Assembly: GCA_964641135.1 (NCBI GenBank)
Contig: CAZXJV010000003.1
Location: 3,851 to 67,850 of the forward strand
DNA: 64,000 nucleotides
Direction: 5' to 3'
DNA from: Teretinema sp964641135
Lineage (GTDB): Bacteria; Spirochaetota; Spirochaetia; Treponematales; Treponemataceae
Of the stretch, positions 33,356 to 42,767 are shown piece after piece; positions within the stretch are counted from its first letter, which is position 1; every line of letters starts with the position of its first letter. A model generated the notes under the pieces. It was not told the DNA's origin. It saw only the letters and a list, made by a program, of their open reading frames with translations, and searched no databases. The position numbers and the translations under genes are program-made.

Positions 33356-34230
33356 TGAGCCTCCCGGATTATCTCGGAAATATTGGAGATTATCTTTTGA
33401 ACAACATCGCTTTTATTCATTGCATAAATATGAACACCGCGAATACCGTTCGAAATCAGGTCGATAATCTGTTCTGTGGCGTAGGCGATGCCGGCCTGTT
33501 TCATGGCAGCAGGATTATCGCCAAACCGGTCTACCAGGGCTAACAGTTGTGGCGGCATGTAGGCATTGGAAAGTTCCATCATGCGCTTGATCTGCGAGCC
33601 GTTTGTTACCGGCATTATCCCGGCAAAGACCGGAAGATTGATGCCCTTTGCCTGTGCACGGTACAAAAAACTGTACAGGATATTGTTGTCAAAAAACATC
33701 TGGGTTGTCAAAAAAGAACAACCGGCATCAACCTTCAGTTTTAGAAGCTCAAGATCCCGTTCCTTGTTGCCGCTTTCCGGATGGCCCTCCGGATAACAGG
33801 CCCCGCCGATGCAAAAACCGCCGGCGCTGGCGATTTCATGAACCAGATCAGTGGCGTGTTTATAGTCACCGGGCGGTTCAAATGCAGGATCCTTGGGCCG
33901 GTCACCCCTCAGGGCAAGAACATTCTGAATACCCCGTTTTTTCAGTTCTGTGATGATTTCCAGAACCTCCGGGCGGGTTGAGGAAAGACAGGTCAAGTGT
34001 GCTATGGTCGGGATTCCGGCATGATCCTGCAAATGACTTGCTATGCGTGCTGTGTTTGCGGAGGTCCCGCCACCTGCCCCATAGGTAACACTCATAAAAT
34101 CGGGTTTAAGGTCTGCCAGCTCCTGTGCGCAGGAGATCACACCTTCATATGCTGAATCCTGCTTGGGCGGGAAAATTTCAAAGGAAATTGTCAGTTTGCG
34201 CTCATCAAGTATTTCGCTGATCTTTTTCAT
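33352..34230 (-). CDS. metF: 5,10-methylenetetrahydrofolate reductase
   Basis: The 292-residue flavoenzyme reduces methylene-tetrahydrofolate to methyl-tetrahydrofolate, the methyl donor for the adjacent MetH. It shows the N-terminal SFEIFPPKQ, VTYGAGGGT, HLTCLSST and NVLALRGDRPKDP blocks of the family and is the usual length. ATG 34230 follows AAGGAC; the in-frame start at 34281 adds residues unlike the family. The stop overlaps the metH start by 4 bp. I found no cobalamin or SAM riboswitch in the 170 bp upstream, which hold only the divergent NFACT promoter. Confidence 0.95.
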   Translation of the reverse strand: MKKISEILDERKLTISFEIFPPKQDSAYEGVISCAQELADLKPDFMSVTYGAGGGTSANTARIASHLQDHAGIPTIAHLTCLSSTRPEVLEIITELKKRGIQNVLALRGDRPKDPAFEPPGDYKHATDLVHEIASAGGFCIGGACYPEGHPESGNKERDLELLKLKVDAGCSFLTTQMFFDNNILYSFLYRAQAKGINLPVFAGIMPVTNGSQIKRMMELSNAYMPPQLLALVDRFGDNPAAMKQAGIAYATEQIIDLISNGIRGVHIYAMNKSDVVQKIISNISEIIREAQ

Positions 34231-34362
34231 TTTGCAGTCCTTGTACTGAATGGTGTGCCTTAAAAAACGGCAGGTATTCATCCGGTGATGTAAAAAGCAG
34301 TTTATCAGCCTGAAGGGGTTACGGCAATAGCGTTTTTTCCGGGAAGCAGGAGCAGCAGCAGA

Positions 34363-34391
34363 TTGAGTTTCGTGTCATCCCGGGATATAGT
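34363..34391 (+). promoter_or_regulatory. promoter of the NFACT gene
   Basis: TTGAGT (34363-34368), a 17-nt spacer and TATAGT (34386-34391) end 9 nt before ATG 34401, with no Shine-Dalgarno between, so a leaderless or nearly leaderless mRNA is predicted. Confidence 0.6.
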
Positions 34392-34400
34392 ACCGGTATC

Positions 34401-35831
34401 ATGAGTCTTAATTGTGCAGAAATAAACGCCGTTCTGGACGAGCTTGATCTGGAAGGCGCCTTTATTCAACAAATAGTCCAGTCCTCATACGACACCATCG
34501 CGTTCCATACCTGGAAGGCCGGAACTGCACGAACAGTTCTGGTGTGTCTGGCACCGGGTGTATGCCGCATCCATGAAACAGATCGTTCCGTACCAAAAAA
34601 TGACAAACCATTGCGGTTTATGGAATTTTTGCGCTCCCGCATCAAAGGAAGTAAAATTACCTCCGTCAGACAGCTTGATTCGGACCGTATCATTCTGTGG
34701 GAACTTCTTCATGCCGGACAGGAATTCCGTATGTATATGCGGTTATGGAGCGGGGCGGCAAATATAGTTGTAACTGATACAGAAGATGCCATACTGGATG
34801 TGTTTTACCGCCGTCCGGCCCGAAATGAGGTTTCAGGCGGACGCTGGATTCGTCCTGAACCCCGCAAACAGCCTGCAGAACAAGAATGCGCTGAACCCCG
34901 GGTGTGGACTGTCAGGGATCTTCCCGGTCAGGGTTCGTTCAATCGGCGTATTGATTCATGGTATGCCGAACATGCCGGTTCTTTATCCCGTGAAGCCCTG
35001 CTTGCTGAAGCCCGACGTCGTTGGGGGGATCGCATCAATCGATTGCAGACCTCCCTTCAGAAGCTGGAAGCAAAACGGCAGGATTTTTTGACTGCAGACC
35101 GGTACCGCCATCAGGGTGATCTGTTAATGGCCTATCTTTATCAGATCCCGCACGGAGCTCGTACGGTTGAGCTTCCTGATTATGATAACGGAGATTCCCC
35201 GCTTGTTATCAGCCTTGATCCGGAATTGAAGCCGCAGGAAAATGCCGCTCGTTATTATGAATTGTACCGAAAGGCAGTCTCGGGACTAGCCAATCTTGAA
35301 AATGATATCGCATCAGGTCGTCGACAGCTGGAAACACTTGGTGCCGAACTGTCAGCCCTTGAACAGGAAACAAATCCCCTTGTTATACACAAGATGCTGC
35401 GCCGGCATGCAGTTCCGGTACAGCAGCGTGACAAGGACCGTGTCGGACTGACTTTTCATAGAGACGGCTGGGTAATACTGGTTGGAAGAAATTCGGCAGA
35501 AAACGACGAGTTGTTGCGCCGGCATGTGCGGGGAGCTGATATGTGGCTGCATACGCGTGACTGGCCTGGGGGCTATGTGTTCATCAAGGCCCGTCGCGGA
35601 AAGTCCATCCCCCTTGATATCCTTCTTGATGCCGGAAATCTTGCTCTTTTTTATTCAAAGGGGCGTCGGGCCGGTACTGCTGATTTATATTACACACATG
35701 TTAAATATCTGAGGCGTGCAAAGGGTGCACCCCGCGGTACTGTTTTACCTGCAATGGAAAAGAACCTGACTGTCACTCTCGATCAAGGCCGTCTGAAGAA
35801 TTTGGAGCAGTCAGCTGTACATCGATTATAG
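34401..35831 (+). CDS. NFACT family RNA-binding protein (RqcH-like)
   Basis: The 476-residue protein has the NFACT-N domain (first 150 residues, including FRMYMRLWSGAANIVVTD), a central coiled coil (about 210-320) and a C-terminal NFACT-R domain (GADMWLHTRDWPGGYVFIKARRGKSI split over positions about 373-400). The family covers RqcH, which tags nascent chains on stalled ribosomes with Ala, and the FbpA/FnBP group. The motif DMWLHTRDWPG matches the conserved Trp-Asp-rich block. It is shorter than typical RqcH (about 570), with a reduced linker region, so an RqcH-like function is likely but not certain. It diverges from metF. Confidence 0.85.
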   Translation: MSLNCAEINAVLDELDLEGAFIQQIVQSSYDTIAFHTWKAGTARTVLVCLAPGVCRIHETDRSVPKNDKPLRFMEFLRSRIKGSKITSVRQLDSDRIILWELLHAGQEFRMYMRLWSGAANIVVTDTEDAILDVFYRRPARNEVSGGRWIRPEPRKQPAEQECAEPRVWTVRDLPGQGSFNRRIDSWYAEHAGSLSREALLAEARRRWGDRINRLQTSLQKLEAKRQDFLTADRYRHQGDLLMAYLYQIPHGARTVELPDYDNGDSPLVISLDPELKPQENAARYYELYRKAVSGLANLENDIASGRRQLETLGAELSALEQETNPLVIHKMLRRHAVPVQQRDKDRVGLTFHRDGWVILVGRNSAENDELLRRHVRGADMWLHTRDWPGGYVFIKARRGKSIPLDILLDAGNLALFYSKGRRAGTADLYYTHVKYLRRAKGAPRGTVLPAMEKNLTVTLDQGRLKNLEQSAVHRL

Positions 35832-35941
35832 GACGCCTGCCCTGCAGGGCTGATGCTTTCAATGCTGCATGCCGGTGCCGGTATCTTTGTTTTGCATATC
35901 CGGGGTATGAAAATCAGCCGTATATGCAGTATAGTAGTGTT

Positions 35942-36853
35942 ATGCGTTTGATCTTCGTGTGGTGCTTCGCTTTTTTTTTATGCATTAACGGTGTTGTTTT
36001 ACAGCAGGGACTTCATGCCGGGGTACCTGAACGTGCCCAGGATAACGGCTGGCTGGTGCTGCGGGCTTTGATGAGTGCGTATCCCGGCGAAATTCAGGGT
36101 CTTGACTATGATTTTCAAATCCGCGACTGGTTCATTGTTATGGGCTCCCGCCGTCTGTACTGGGCTCACGGACGTTTGTTACCGGTTGAAGATATAACGC
36201 ACTGGGAACGATGGAGTCCGTTCATTGATTATTTATACCCGCCTGGTATCCCTGACCCTGAACACTTTGATGACGAACTGATCGCGCAGCTTGACCCGGA
36301 TCTTTTGGCGAGGACACGGTCTGCCCGTTTGCCCCGGCATGGCTTGTTTATGGATATCCTGTATGACGGTGCAACCAGAATTCGCGTAGAGGGACAGATT
36401 GTCAGGATAGACTGGCTGGGCAAACGCGTGTCTGTTCACCGGAAGATCATTGCTCCCTTGCGCAGGGTGGAACAGCGCATTCAGGATTCCGCGCGGCATG
36501 ACCCGGAGACCCGTCAGTTTGTATCACAGATATTGAGTGTTGAAGGATATAACTGGCGGGAAATCGCAGACAGTCCTTCCCGCAGCTACCACAGCTGGGG
36601 CCTGGCTGTTGATATTCTGCCCCAGGGCTGGGGACAAAAGAATATTTACTGGAACTGGATCAGCTACTGGAATGACCGGTGGATGCTCATTCCTCTTGAC
36701 CGGCGCTGGACGCCTCCTGCTGCAGTAGTCAGCGCTTTTGAGGCCGAAGGTTTTATCTGGGGCGGTAAATGGCTTTTGTGGGACAACATGCACTTTGAAT
36801 ACCGGCCCGAGCTTATGCAGCTGCAGCGGTGGGGTCACACCGGTTACTGGTGA
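35942..36853 (+). CDS. M15-family D-alanyl-D-alanine carboxypeptidase-like protein
   Basis: The 303-residue protein has a signal-like hydrophobic start (RLIFVWCFAFFLCINGVVL). Its C-terminal LAS/M15 peptidase domain has the zinc motif SYHSWGLAVDI near residue 210 and the second His in WDNMHFEYRPE near 285. Such enzymes trim peptidoglycan cross-links or precursors in the periplasm. I prefer ATG 35942 to 35924 because TATAGT sits 6 nt before it, although the -35 is poor. The 3' end overlaps the convergent GGDEF-EAL gene by 10 bp. Substrate specificity cannot be read from the sequence. Confidence 0.85.
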   Translation: MRLIFVWCFAFFLCINGVVLQQGLHAGVPERAQDNGWLVLRALMSAYPGEIQGLDYDFQIRDWFIVMGSRRLYWAHGRLLPVEDITHWERWSPFIDYLYPPGIPDPEHFDDELIAQLDPDLLARTRSARLPRHGLFMDILYDGATRIRVEGQIVRIDWLGKRVSVHRKIIAPLRRVEQRIQDSARHDPETRQFVSQILSVEGYNWREIADSPSRSYHSWGLAVDILPQGWGQKNIYWNWISYWNDRWMLIPLDRRWTPPAAVVSAFEAEGFIWGGKWLLWDNMHFEYRPELMQLQRWGHTGYW

Positions 36854-38637
36854 GAGTCCTGAAGGGTTTTTATCAGCGCCTCGCATTCTTCGCGGGGCAT
36901 TGGTCTTCCGGTTAAAAAACCCTGTACTGTTTTGCAGTTAATCTGTTTTATTACGTCCATCTGTTCGTCTGTTTCTACACCCTCAGCGATGGTATCAAGG
37001 CCGAGTTTGTTCACAAGCGAAACGATGGCGTCGGTAATATCATACTCTATGCTTTTATCATGAGTTATGTTGGCAATAAACGATTTGTCAATTTTCAGGG
37101 TAGTAAGCGGCAAATATTGAAGGTAGCTCAGACTTGAATACCCGGTTCCAAAATCGTCGAGTGAAATTCCGACACCAAGATCCTTTATCTGCTGCAGTAT
37201 TTTGATTGATTCATCAAAGTTTCGCAGCAGGGTTCCTTCTGTAATTTCTATCTCAAGCGTTTTTGGCTGGAGTTTTAACTCATGGATAACACCGCGCAGT
37301 TCGTCAACAAAGCCTGCATGCTGTATTTGCACCGGGGAAACATTTATGGACATAATTCCGGTAAAATCCAGTCGTTCTTGCCAGTCCTTGAGGATCTCGC
37401 AGCAGGTGCGCAAAATCCAGTCGCCGAGCGGGATAATAAGACGGTTTTCTTCGGCAATGGGGATGAATTTGTCAGGATTGACATAGCCGAGTTCCGGATC
37501 AAACCAGCGCAGCAGGGCTTCAAAGCCCCGCAAACGGCGTGAGTCCGAGTCATATTGGGGTTGAAAAAAGATCTGGAACTTCCGGTTTTCCAGAGCCAAT
37601 ATCATCCGTTTTTCCATGACAATACGTGAAAGGAGATCTTCCTGCATGACCGAGTGGAACAGGGAAATGGTGTTTTTGCCCCGCCGTTTAGCGTCCGTCA
37701 TGGCAATATCCGCGTATTTTAAAAGATCCTTGACGTTGTCGGCATCTTCGGGGAAGGTAGCAACGCCGGTAGAGACTGTTGTTTTAATCTCGGCGTTAAA
37801 GATCATAAAAGGTTCGCGCAGCATTTCCTGGATTGAGTTGACGATATGCAGAAGTTCTGCGTCGTGTTCATAGTTGCGGATCAGGATAAGGAACTCGTCT
37901 CCGCCAAAACGGCTTGCAAGCACGTCTGCATTTTCGTAAAAGCTGAGACGCTGTGCCATCTGCCGCAGGAGCTCATCTCCTGATTCATGGCCTTGTGAAT
38001 CGTTCAGGGTTTTTAGATTGTCTATATCAAGAATGATCAGTGCAAGGTTGCCGGCATTACGTTTTGCCGCTTCCAGTTCTTCCAGAATGATCTCGTTAAA
38101 CCGGGTTCTGTTGGGCAGTTTGGTAAGGCGGTCATAATAGGCCAGTTGTTCAAGATTATTGTTCAGGCTTTCTATTTTTTCAAGTTTTGCTTTCAGGTTG
38201 TTTTTTGATGAGGCCAGCTCTGCTGAAAGCGAGGATAAGCGCAGGTTTTGCTCTTTCAGGCGCAGTTCGTTTTGTTTGATACCCGTAACATCCGAAAAAT
38301 GAATGCATATATGTCCGGAGGGCAGGGAAATAAAATGAATTTCCAGCCATTTATCCAGTTGATCGTAGTACAGGGTATGATGCTGTTCTTTACCGGTCAT
38401 CAGCGCCAGGCGGGAAGACTCAAGCCAGGGTACGGAGGATCTGGCATAAATTGTTTCAGAAAGCAGGCGGTCGCGTATGGTATTTATGCGGGAGCCTACA
38501 ATGGTCTCCCATGCGCCGTTTACGTAGTCAATATATAAATCAACCTCGCCCGTTGATTGTACCGGGCGGGGTGTGGCAACCAACACGACCTGTGGTAGAC
38601 ATTCAAGTATATTCAGATAAAACTGATCCAGGATCAT
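36844..38637 (-). CDS. dual GGDEF-EAL cyclic-di-GMP enzyme with N-terminal PAS-like domain
   Basis: The protein is about 597 residues. The first 130 residues are PAS-like (DYVNGAWETIVGSR, LEIHFISLPSGHICIHFSDVT), followed by a coiled coil. A GGDEF domain (about 165-330) carries the intact signature FGGDEFLIL, then an EAL domain (FEALLRW, EITEGTLL, DDFGTGYSSL, KIDKSFI, AEGVETD) completes the protein. Both active sites look intact, so it could make or degrade cyclic-di-GMP according to the PAS signal. I start at ATG 38637 because the upstream in-frame ATG 38649 lies inside the TATAAT box of its promoter. No membrane segment is apparent. Confidence 0.88.
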   Translation of the reverse strand: MILDQFYLNILECLPQVVLVATPRPVQSTGEVDLYIDYVNGAWETIVGSRINTIRDRLLSETIYARSSVPWLESSRLALMTGKEQHHTLYYDQLDKWLEIHFISLPSGHICIHFSDVTGIKQNELRLKEQNLRLSSLSAELASSKNNLKAKLEKIESLNNNLEQLAYYDRLTKLPNRTRFNEIILEELEAAKRNAGNLALIILDIDNLKTLNDSQGHESGDELLRQMAQRLSFYENADVLASRFGGDEFLILIRNYEHDAELLHIVNSIQEMLREPFMIFNAEIKTTVSTGVATFPEDADNVKDLLKYADIAMTDAKRRGKNTISLFHSVMQEDLLSRIVMEKRMILALENRKFQIFFQPQYDSDSRRLRGFEALLRWFDPELGYVNPDKFIPIAEENRLIIPLGDWILRTCCEILKDWQERLDFTGIMSINVSPVQIQHAGFVDELRGVIHELKLQPKTLEIEITEGTLLRNFDESIKILQQIKDLGVGISLDDFGTGYSSLSYLQYLPLTTLKIDKSFIANITHDKSIEYDITDAIVSLVNKLGLDTIAEGVETDEQMDVIKQINCKTVQGFLTGRPMPREECEALIKTLQDSHQ

Positions 38638-38647
38638 GGTGGTTGCC

Positions 38648-38676
38648 ATTATACAGGAGCTACATCAATCTGTAAA
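38648..38676 (-). promoter_or_regulatory. promoter of the GGDEF-EAL gene
   Basis: TTTACA (38676-38671), a 17-nt spacer and a perfect TATAAT (38653-38648) lie in the 3' end of potD. The chosen start codon at 38637 follows 10 nt later; the alternative ATG at 38649 is part of the TATAAT. Confidence 0.65.
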
Positions 38677-39720
38677 ACGAATTCTCTCCCACAGTGTATT
38701 GTACTTTTGAAGATCAGCACCCAGATCCTCTTTAAGCTCACAGTTTGCAAGATCTTCAACCTGATACCAGGGCTCAACAGTCATAAGAGCTCCGGCCTCG
38801 GTGTGGATTGTTGCCGGGAAACCGAAGGTGTCAAGGAATTCGGCATAGTTTTCCGGACGCAGTATAAAGTCAATAAATTTGTGGGCCAGCTCGTAGTTGC
38901 GGTGTCCTTTGGGAATACACATACTGTCCAGGTACATCGGTCCGCCTTCTACAGGAATGAAGAAGTCGACAGTGTCCCGCTGGTCTTCCGGAATTTCTTC
39001 AAAAACAGACTCGGCATAGCCCTGAACCACCCAGAATTCACCGGCCGAGAAGGACTTTGCAAAGCCTTCTGCGTCAAATTTCACCAGATTAGGCTTCCAT
39101 TCATTATTTACCAGATTGAAGGCTGCTTCCAGTTCGGCATCATCTGTGGAGTTTACAGAGTATCCCAGGTATGCAAGGGCATCACCCAGTACCTCGCGCA
39201 TGTCATTGAGCATGGACATACGTCCTGCAAGATCCTTGCGGCTGAAGATGCTCCAGCTTTTTCCATAATTTGACACACGGTTTTTGTTTACAGCTACACC
39301 GGCAGCTCCCATGAAATAGGGAACATGATATTTCATTTGTGTATCATAGGTTGCGCGAGCCAGAACGTCCGGCCGTACATACCTGGCATTGGGAATAAGC
39401 GACAGATCAATTTCTGCGAGCATGCCTTCTTTCATCATGATCGAGACGTAATCACCTGAAGGAATAACGATATCGTATCCCTTGCCTCCGGCTCTCAGCT
39501 TGGCGAACATGTCTTCGTTAGAAGCGTAATCGTCATATACTACCCTGACACCATATTCCTTTTCAAACTTTTCAATAACTGAATCGGGGGTATAGTAAGT
39601 CCAGTTATACAGGTACAGGGTTTTACCGTCGTTTCTTCGACAACCGGTAACCAGCAGGGTGGTGAGCATCAATGCTCCCAGAACCATCAACACAGCGCTT
39701 GCACGAATTGTTTTCTTCAT
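38665..39720 (-). CDS. potD: spermidine/putrescine-binding lipoprotein PotD
   Basis: The 351-residue protein carries a signal peptide ending in a lipobox (LLVTGC, Cys at about 27) and the PotD/PotF fold (LYLYNWTYYTPDSVIEKFEKE, VVYDDYASNEDMFAKL, YDIVIPSGDYVS). It delivers polyamines to the PotABC transporter encoded by the three genes transcribed just before it. A GGAGG-containing site precedes the ATG by 10 nt. The gene is separated from potC by 66 bp, which may allow extra potD expression. Ligand could be putrescine or spermidine; the binding residues were not compared one by one. Confidence 0.93.
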   Translation of the reverse strand: MKKTIRASAVLMVLGALMLTTLLVTGCRRNDGKTLYLYNWTYYTPDSVIEKFEKEYGVRVVYDDYASNEDMFAKLRAGGKGYDIVIPSGDYVSIMMKEGMLAEIDLSLIPNARYVRPDVLARATYDTQMKYHVPYFMGAAGVAVNKNRVSNYGKSWSIFSRKDLAGRMSMLNDMREVLGDALAYLGYSVNSTDDAELEAAFNLVNNEWKPNLVKFDAEGFAKSFSAGEFWVVQGYAESVFEEIPEDQRDTVDFFIPVEGGPMYLDSMCIPKGHRNYELAHKFIDFILRPENYAEFLDTFGFPATIHTEAGALMTVEPWYQVEDLANCELKEDLGADLQKYNTLWERIRFTD

Positions 39721-39786
39721 AACGCATGTGCCTCCTTTTTTTGGATCTATATGGAACGGTTTATGACAACAGTATAAACCGCGCCG

Positions 39787-40674
39787 TTACTTTGATGCAG
39801 CGATGCTTTTAAGGAAGTTCCTGAGGAAGAAAGCAATAAGCATCGTACCCAGAATCATGACCAGTGAAAGAGCATTGATAACCGGCGACACTCCATATCG
39901 CACCATGGAGAACACATACAGGGGCAGGGTAGTTGAGCCGGGTCCTGCGACGAAAAATGTAATAACAAAGTCTTCGAGTGACAGTGTTGCCGACATCAAA
40001 AAACCGGAAATGATACCGGGCATGATGGCAGGAATGATAACCTTGAATAGAGTCTGTAGCTCTGTGGCTCCCAGATCATGTGCAGCTTCAATAATCGAAT
40101 AATCAAACTCGTCAAGGCGCGCCAACACCATCAAAAAAACAAATGGCAGACAGAATGTGGTATGAGCAAGAAAAATGGTGAAAATACCCAGGGGAATGTT
40201 AATGGAAGCGAAGAAAATGAGCATCGAAATACCGATGATTACTTCGGGCAATACCATGGGAAGGAAACTGATTGTCTGGATGTACACCCGGCCCTTAAAG
40301 CGGTACCAGTTGATTCCGATAGCGGCAAGGGTGCCGATTACCGTAGCTACCAGGGCTGATGAACCGGCAACAATAAGGCTGTTGTTAAAACTGGTCCACA
40401 GCTTCGGAGAGCTGGTAAAAAGATCAATATACCAGCGCAGGGAAAAACCGCTCCACATCAGCCCTTTAGAGCTGTTGAATGAGTACACAATGATGACCAT
40501 AAGCGGCATGAAGAGAAACAAAACAGCAATGGCCATACAGGTATTCGAAAGCGAAAAGTGGCCTTTATTCTGCAGAGCCCGTCTTGCATGGCGGGCGGGT
40601 TCGGATGTCGGCTTCTTTTTTGAGAAGCGGGAGACAAAGGAATGATACGAAACGGGATTTGAACCGGATTTCAT
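39787..40674 (-). CDS. potC: polyamine ABC transporter permease PotC
   Basis: The 295-residue inner-membrane protein has about six hydrophobic segments and the conserved permease loop EAAHDLGATELQTLFKVIIPAIMPG (split here over about residues 195-220) that docks on the ATPase. The N-terminus has an unusual 40-residue charged extension rich in Lys, Arg and Ser before the first helix. The ATG overlaps the potB stop by 4 bp. Together with PotB it forms the membrane channel for the polyamine importer. Confidence 0.93.
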   Translation of the reverse strand: MKSGSNPVSYHSFVSRFSKKKPTSEPARHARRALQNKGHFSLSNTCMAIAVLFLFMPLMVIIVYSFNSSKGLMWSGFSLRWYIDLFTSSPKLWTSFNNSLIVAGSSALVATVIGTLAAIGINWYRFKGRVYIQTISFLPMVLPEVIIGISMLIFFASINIPLGIFTIFLAHTTFCLPFVFLMVLARLDEFDYSIIEAAHDLGATELQTLFKVIIPAIMPGIISGFLMSATLSLEDFVITFFVAGPGSTTLPLYVFSMVRYGVSPVINALSLVMILGTMLIAFFLRNFLKSIAASK

Positions 40675-41558
40675 TGCGTTGCCTCTTTATCTACAACAGC
40701 CTTCAGCCTGGCTGCTTCACGGGCGTTTGATCCCATCATCCACAGTACCCCGACGGTGCTCACAACTGTTATAACCATCGCAAACGCTGACGCCAGGGGC
40801 CAATTACGCATTGTCATTGTCTGGTCAACGATAATATTTCCAAGCATGTATGAGTTTCTGCCTCCGACCAGCAGCGGTACAGTATAGGCGCCGAAAATTG
40901 GTATAAACGTAAAAATGATTGCGGTGACAATTCCAGCTTTAACATTGGGCAACAGAACTTTGAACATGGAGGCACTTTTGGTCGCTCCCAGGTCGCGGGC
41001 TGCTTCGAGCAAAGAGAAATCGAATTTATCCATCGCGGTAAAAACGGGCAGAATTGCATAGGGAAGATACATATACACCAGTACAATAGTGACTGCAGTT
41101 TGATTATACATCAGTGCAAGCGGTGTTTTGATAAGTCCAATATTCAATAAAAGCTGGTTTATGAAGCCTTCATTTCCCAGAATCGCGATCCAGGCGTTAA
41201 TGCGTATCAGGGAATTTGTCCAGAAGGGAATAATGATCAAAAAAAGCAGGATGGACTGGAACCGGCTTCGTGCCATGGCGTAGCCGCAGGGCAGTGCGAC
41301 GACAATCGAGATTACTGTTGACAGAAAACTGATCCAGATAGTTCTGAGAAAAATCTTTCCGTAACTGGGGTTAAACATCTGGCGGTAGGCATCAAGCGAA
41401 AACTGCCATTCCACACCGCCGTAAAGACCCTTTTTCAGGAAACTGTAGAGGATGATAATTGAAAGCGGTACCACAAAGAATGCGGTAAACCAGGCACCCA
41501 TCGGCAAACTGTACAGAATACCCTTGTACCCCTGAGAAGAGATCTTTGGGTGGCTCAT
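40671..41558 (-). CDS. potB: polyamine ABC transporter permease PotB
   Basis: The 295-residue permease has six membrane segments and the conserved ATPase-contacting loop EAARDLGATKSASMFKVLLP near residue 210. It begins SHPKISSQGYKGILYSLPMGAWFTAFF with the first helix at about 15-40. The start overlaps the potA stop and the stop overlaps potC, both as ATGA, so the operon is translationally coupled. Assignment as PotB rests on order and on the N-terminal similarity typical of the pair. Confidence 0.92.
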   Translation of the reverse strand: MSHPKISSQGYKGILYSLPMGAWFTAFFVVPLSIIILYSFLKKGLYGGVEWQFSLDAYRQMFNPSYGKIFLRTIWISFLSTVISIVVALPCGYAMARSRFQSILLFLIIIPFWTNSLIRINAWIAILGNEGFINQLLLNIGLIKTPLALMYNQTAVTIVLVYMYLPYAILPVFTAMDKFDFSLLEAARDLGATKSASMFKVLLPNVKAGIVTAIIFTFIPIFGAYTVPLLVGGRNSYMLGNIIVDQTMTMRNWPLASAFAMVITVVSTVGVLWMMGSNAREAARLKAVVDKEATQ

Positions 41559-42682
41559 TGATTTATGACCTCTACTATGTAGCCGTCATTGGCGCTCCAG
41601 GATACATAGACCGTATCTTTCCAGGTGATTTCGGGGCCGTCTTCAAGGTAATTCTGGTGTTGTTTGAATACCTTCATCACGGTACCGTTTTCAAGCTGTA
41701 CGTAGAATTTTGACTGGAAGCCGGAATACACAGGTTCTTCAACAAAACCCTTGAAAACGTTGAGCTCCTTGCCTGTTGTATGCGGTTCCTCCAGGGAAAT
41801 TCTCACCTTTTCGGGGCGGACAGTGAAGCTCACCTGCTGGCCGTTGCTGGTTTTATCATAGTCGGTAACCTTGATCTGTTTGCCGAGTTCCGGTACGTCA
41901 AGTGTTACCATAAATTCGTTATCCTTCCAGGGGCTGCATTCAATAACCCGGGAATCAAAGATATTGGTCTCGCCGATGAATTGAGCCACAAATTCTGTCG
42001 CAGGACTTTCGTAGATTTCAAAGGGAGTGCCTATCTGCAGAACCTTCCCCTGATTCATGACCGCAATACGGTCGGAAACAGAAAGCGCTTCGCTCTGGTC
42101 GTGGGTTACATATATAAAGGTAATACCGATCTGGTCATGGATGTTATCCAGTTCAACAAGCAGATTCTGTCTCAGCTTTGCATCCAGGGCAGACAGCGGT
42201 TCGTCGAGCAAGAGCACACTCGGTTCATTGATAAGGGCCCTGGCGATGGCAACACGCTGCTTTTGCCCGCCCGAAAGCTGGTTAGGCTTTTTATGGACAT
42301 GGGCATCAAGCTGAACAAGATGTAGATACTCTCGAACCCTGCGGTCGATCTCGGAGGCAGGCCGTTTGCGAAGACGCATGGGAAATGCCACGTTTTCGTA
42401 TACCGAAAGATGGGGGAAAAGGGCATAGTTCTGGAATACCGTGTTGGACTGGCGTTTGTTCGGGTCAATGCCTATAACATTGCGCTCATCAAACAAAACA
42501 GCGCCATCATCAGGGCTTTCAAAACCGGCTATGATGCGCAACAGGGTGGTTTTGCCGCATCCGGACGGCCCGAGCAGCGAAAAAAACTCGCCTTTTTCAA
42601 TCTTGATGGTTGCATCATCAAGTGCGTGAAAAGTCCCGAAGGACTTAGACACATGTTCGATCGAAACGTCACAGCCTTTCAA
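41555..42682 (-). CDS. potA: polyamine ABC transporter ATP-binding protein PotA
   Basis: The 375-residue ATPase drives polyamine import. It contains Walker A LLGPSGCGKTTLLRI (about 34-48), the signature LSGGQKQRVAIARAL and Walker B VLLLDEPLSALD, followed by a TOBE-type regulatory domain (residues about 260-375). I place the start at TTG 42682, since AAGGA precedes it by 6 nt and a GGAGGG lies further up; no ATG fits the N-terminus. It is first in potABCD and lies 85 bp after the aldo-keto-reductase-like gene. Confidence 0.94.
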   Translation of the reverse strand: MKGCDVSIEHVSKSFGTFHALDDATIKIEKGEFFSLLGPSGCGKTTLLRIIAGFESPDDGAVLFDERNVIGIDPNKRQSNTVFQNYALFPHLSVYENVAFPMRLRKRPASEIDRRVREYLHLVQLDAHVHKKPNQLSGGQKQRVAIARALINEPSVLLLDEPLSALDAKLRQNLLVELDNIHDQIGITFIYVTHDQSEALSVSDRIAVMNQGKVLQIGTPFEIYESPATEFVAQFIGETNIFDSRVIECSPWKDNEFMVTLDVPELGKQIKVTDYDKTSNGQQVSFTVRPEKVRISLEEPHTTGKELNVFKGFVEEPVYSGFQSKFYVQLENGTVMKVFKQHQNYLEDGPEITWKDTVYVSWSANDGYIVEVINQ

Positions 42683-42767
42683 TCTGTTTCCTTACCCTCC
42701 CTGGAGAGGTTATTATGAGATCAGGAAAGGTAATCCTTCCATCGTCGAATGTGTTGAATTTAGCGGA

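Noticed and set aside
34231..34400. Possible cobalamin or SAM riboswitch before metF
   Set aside because: Only 170 bp separate metF from the divergent gene and no B12-box or SAM-box core is visible.
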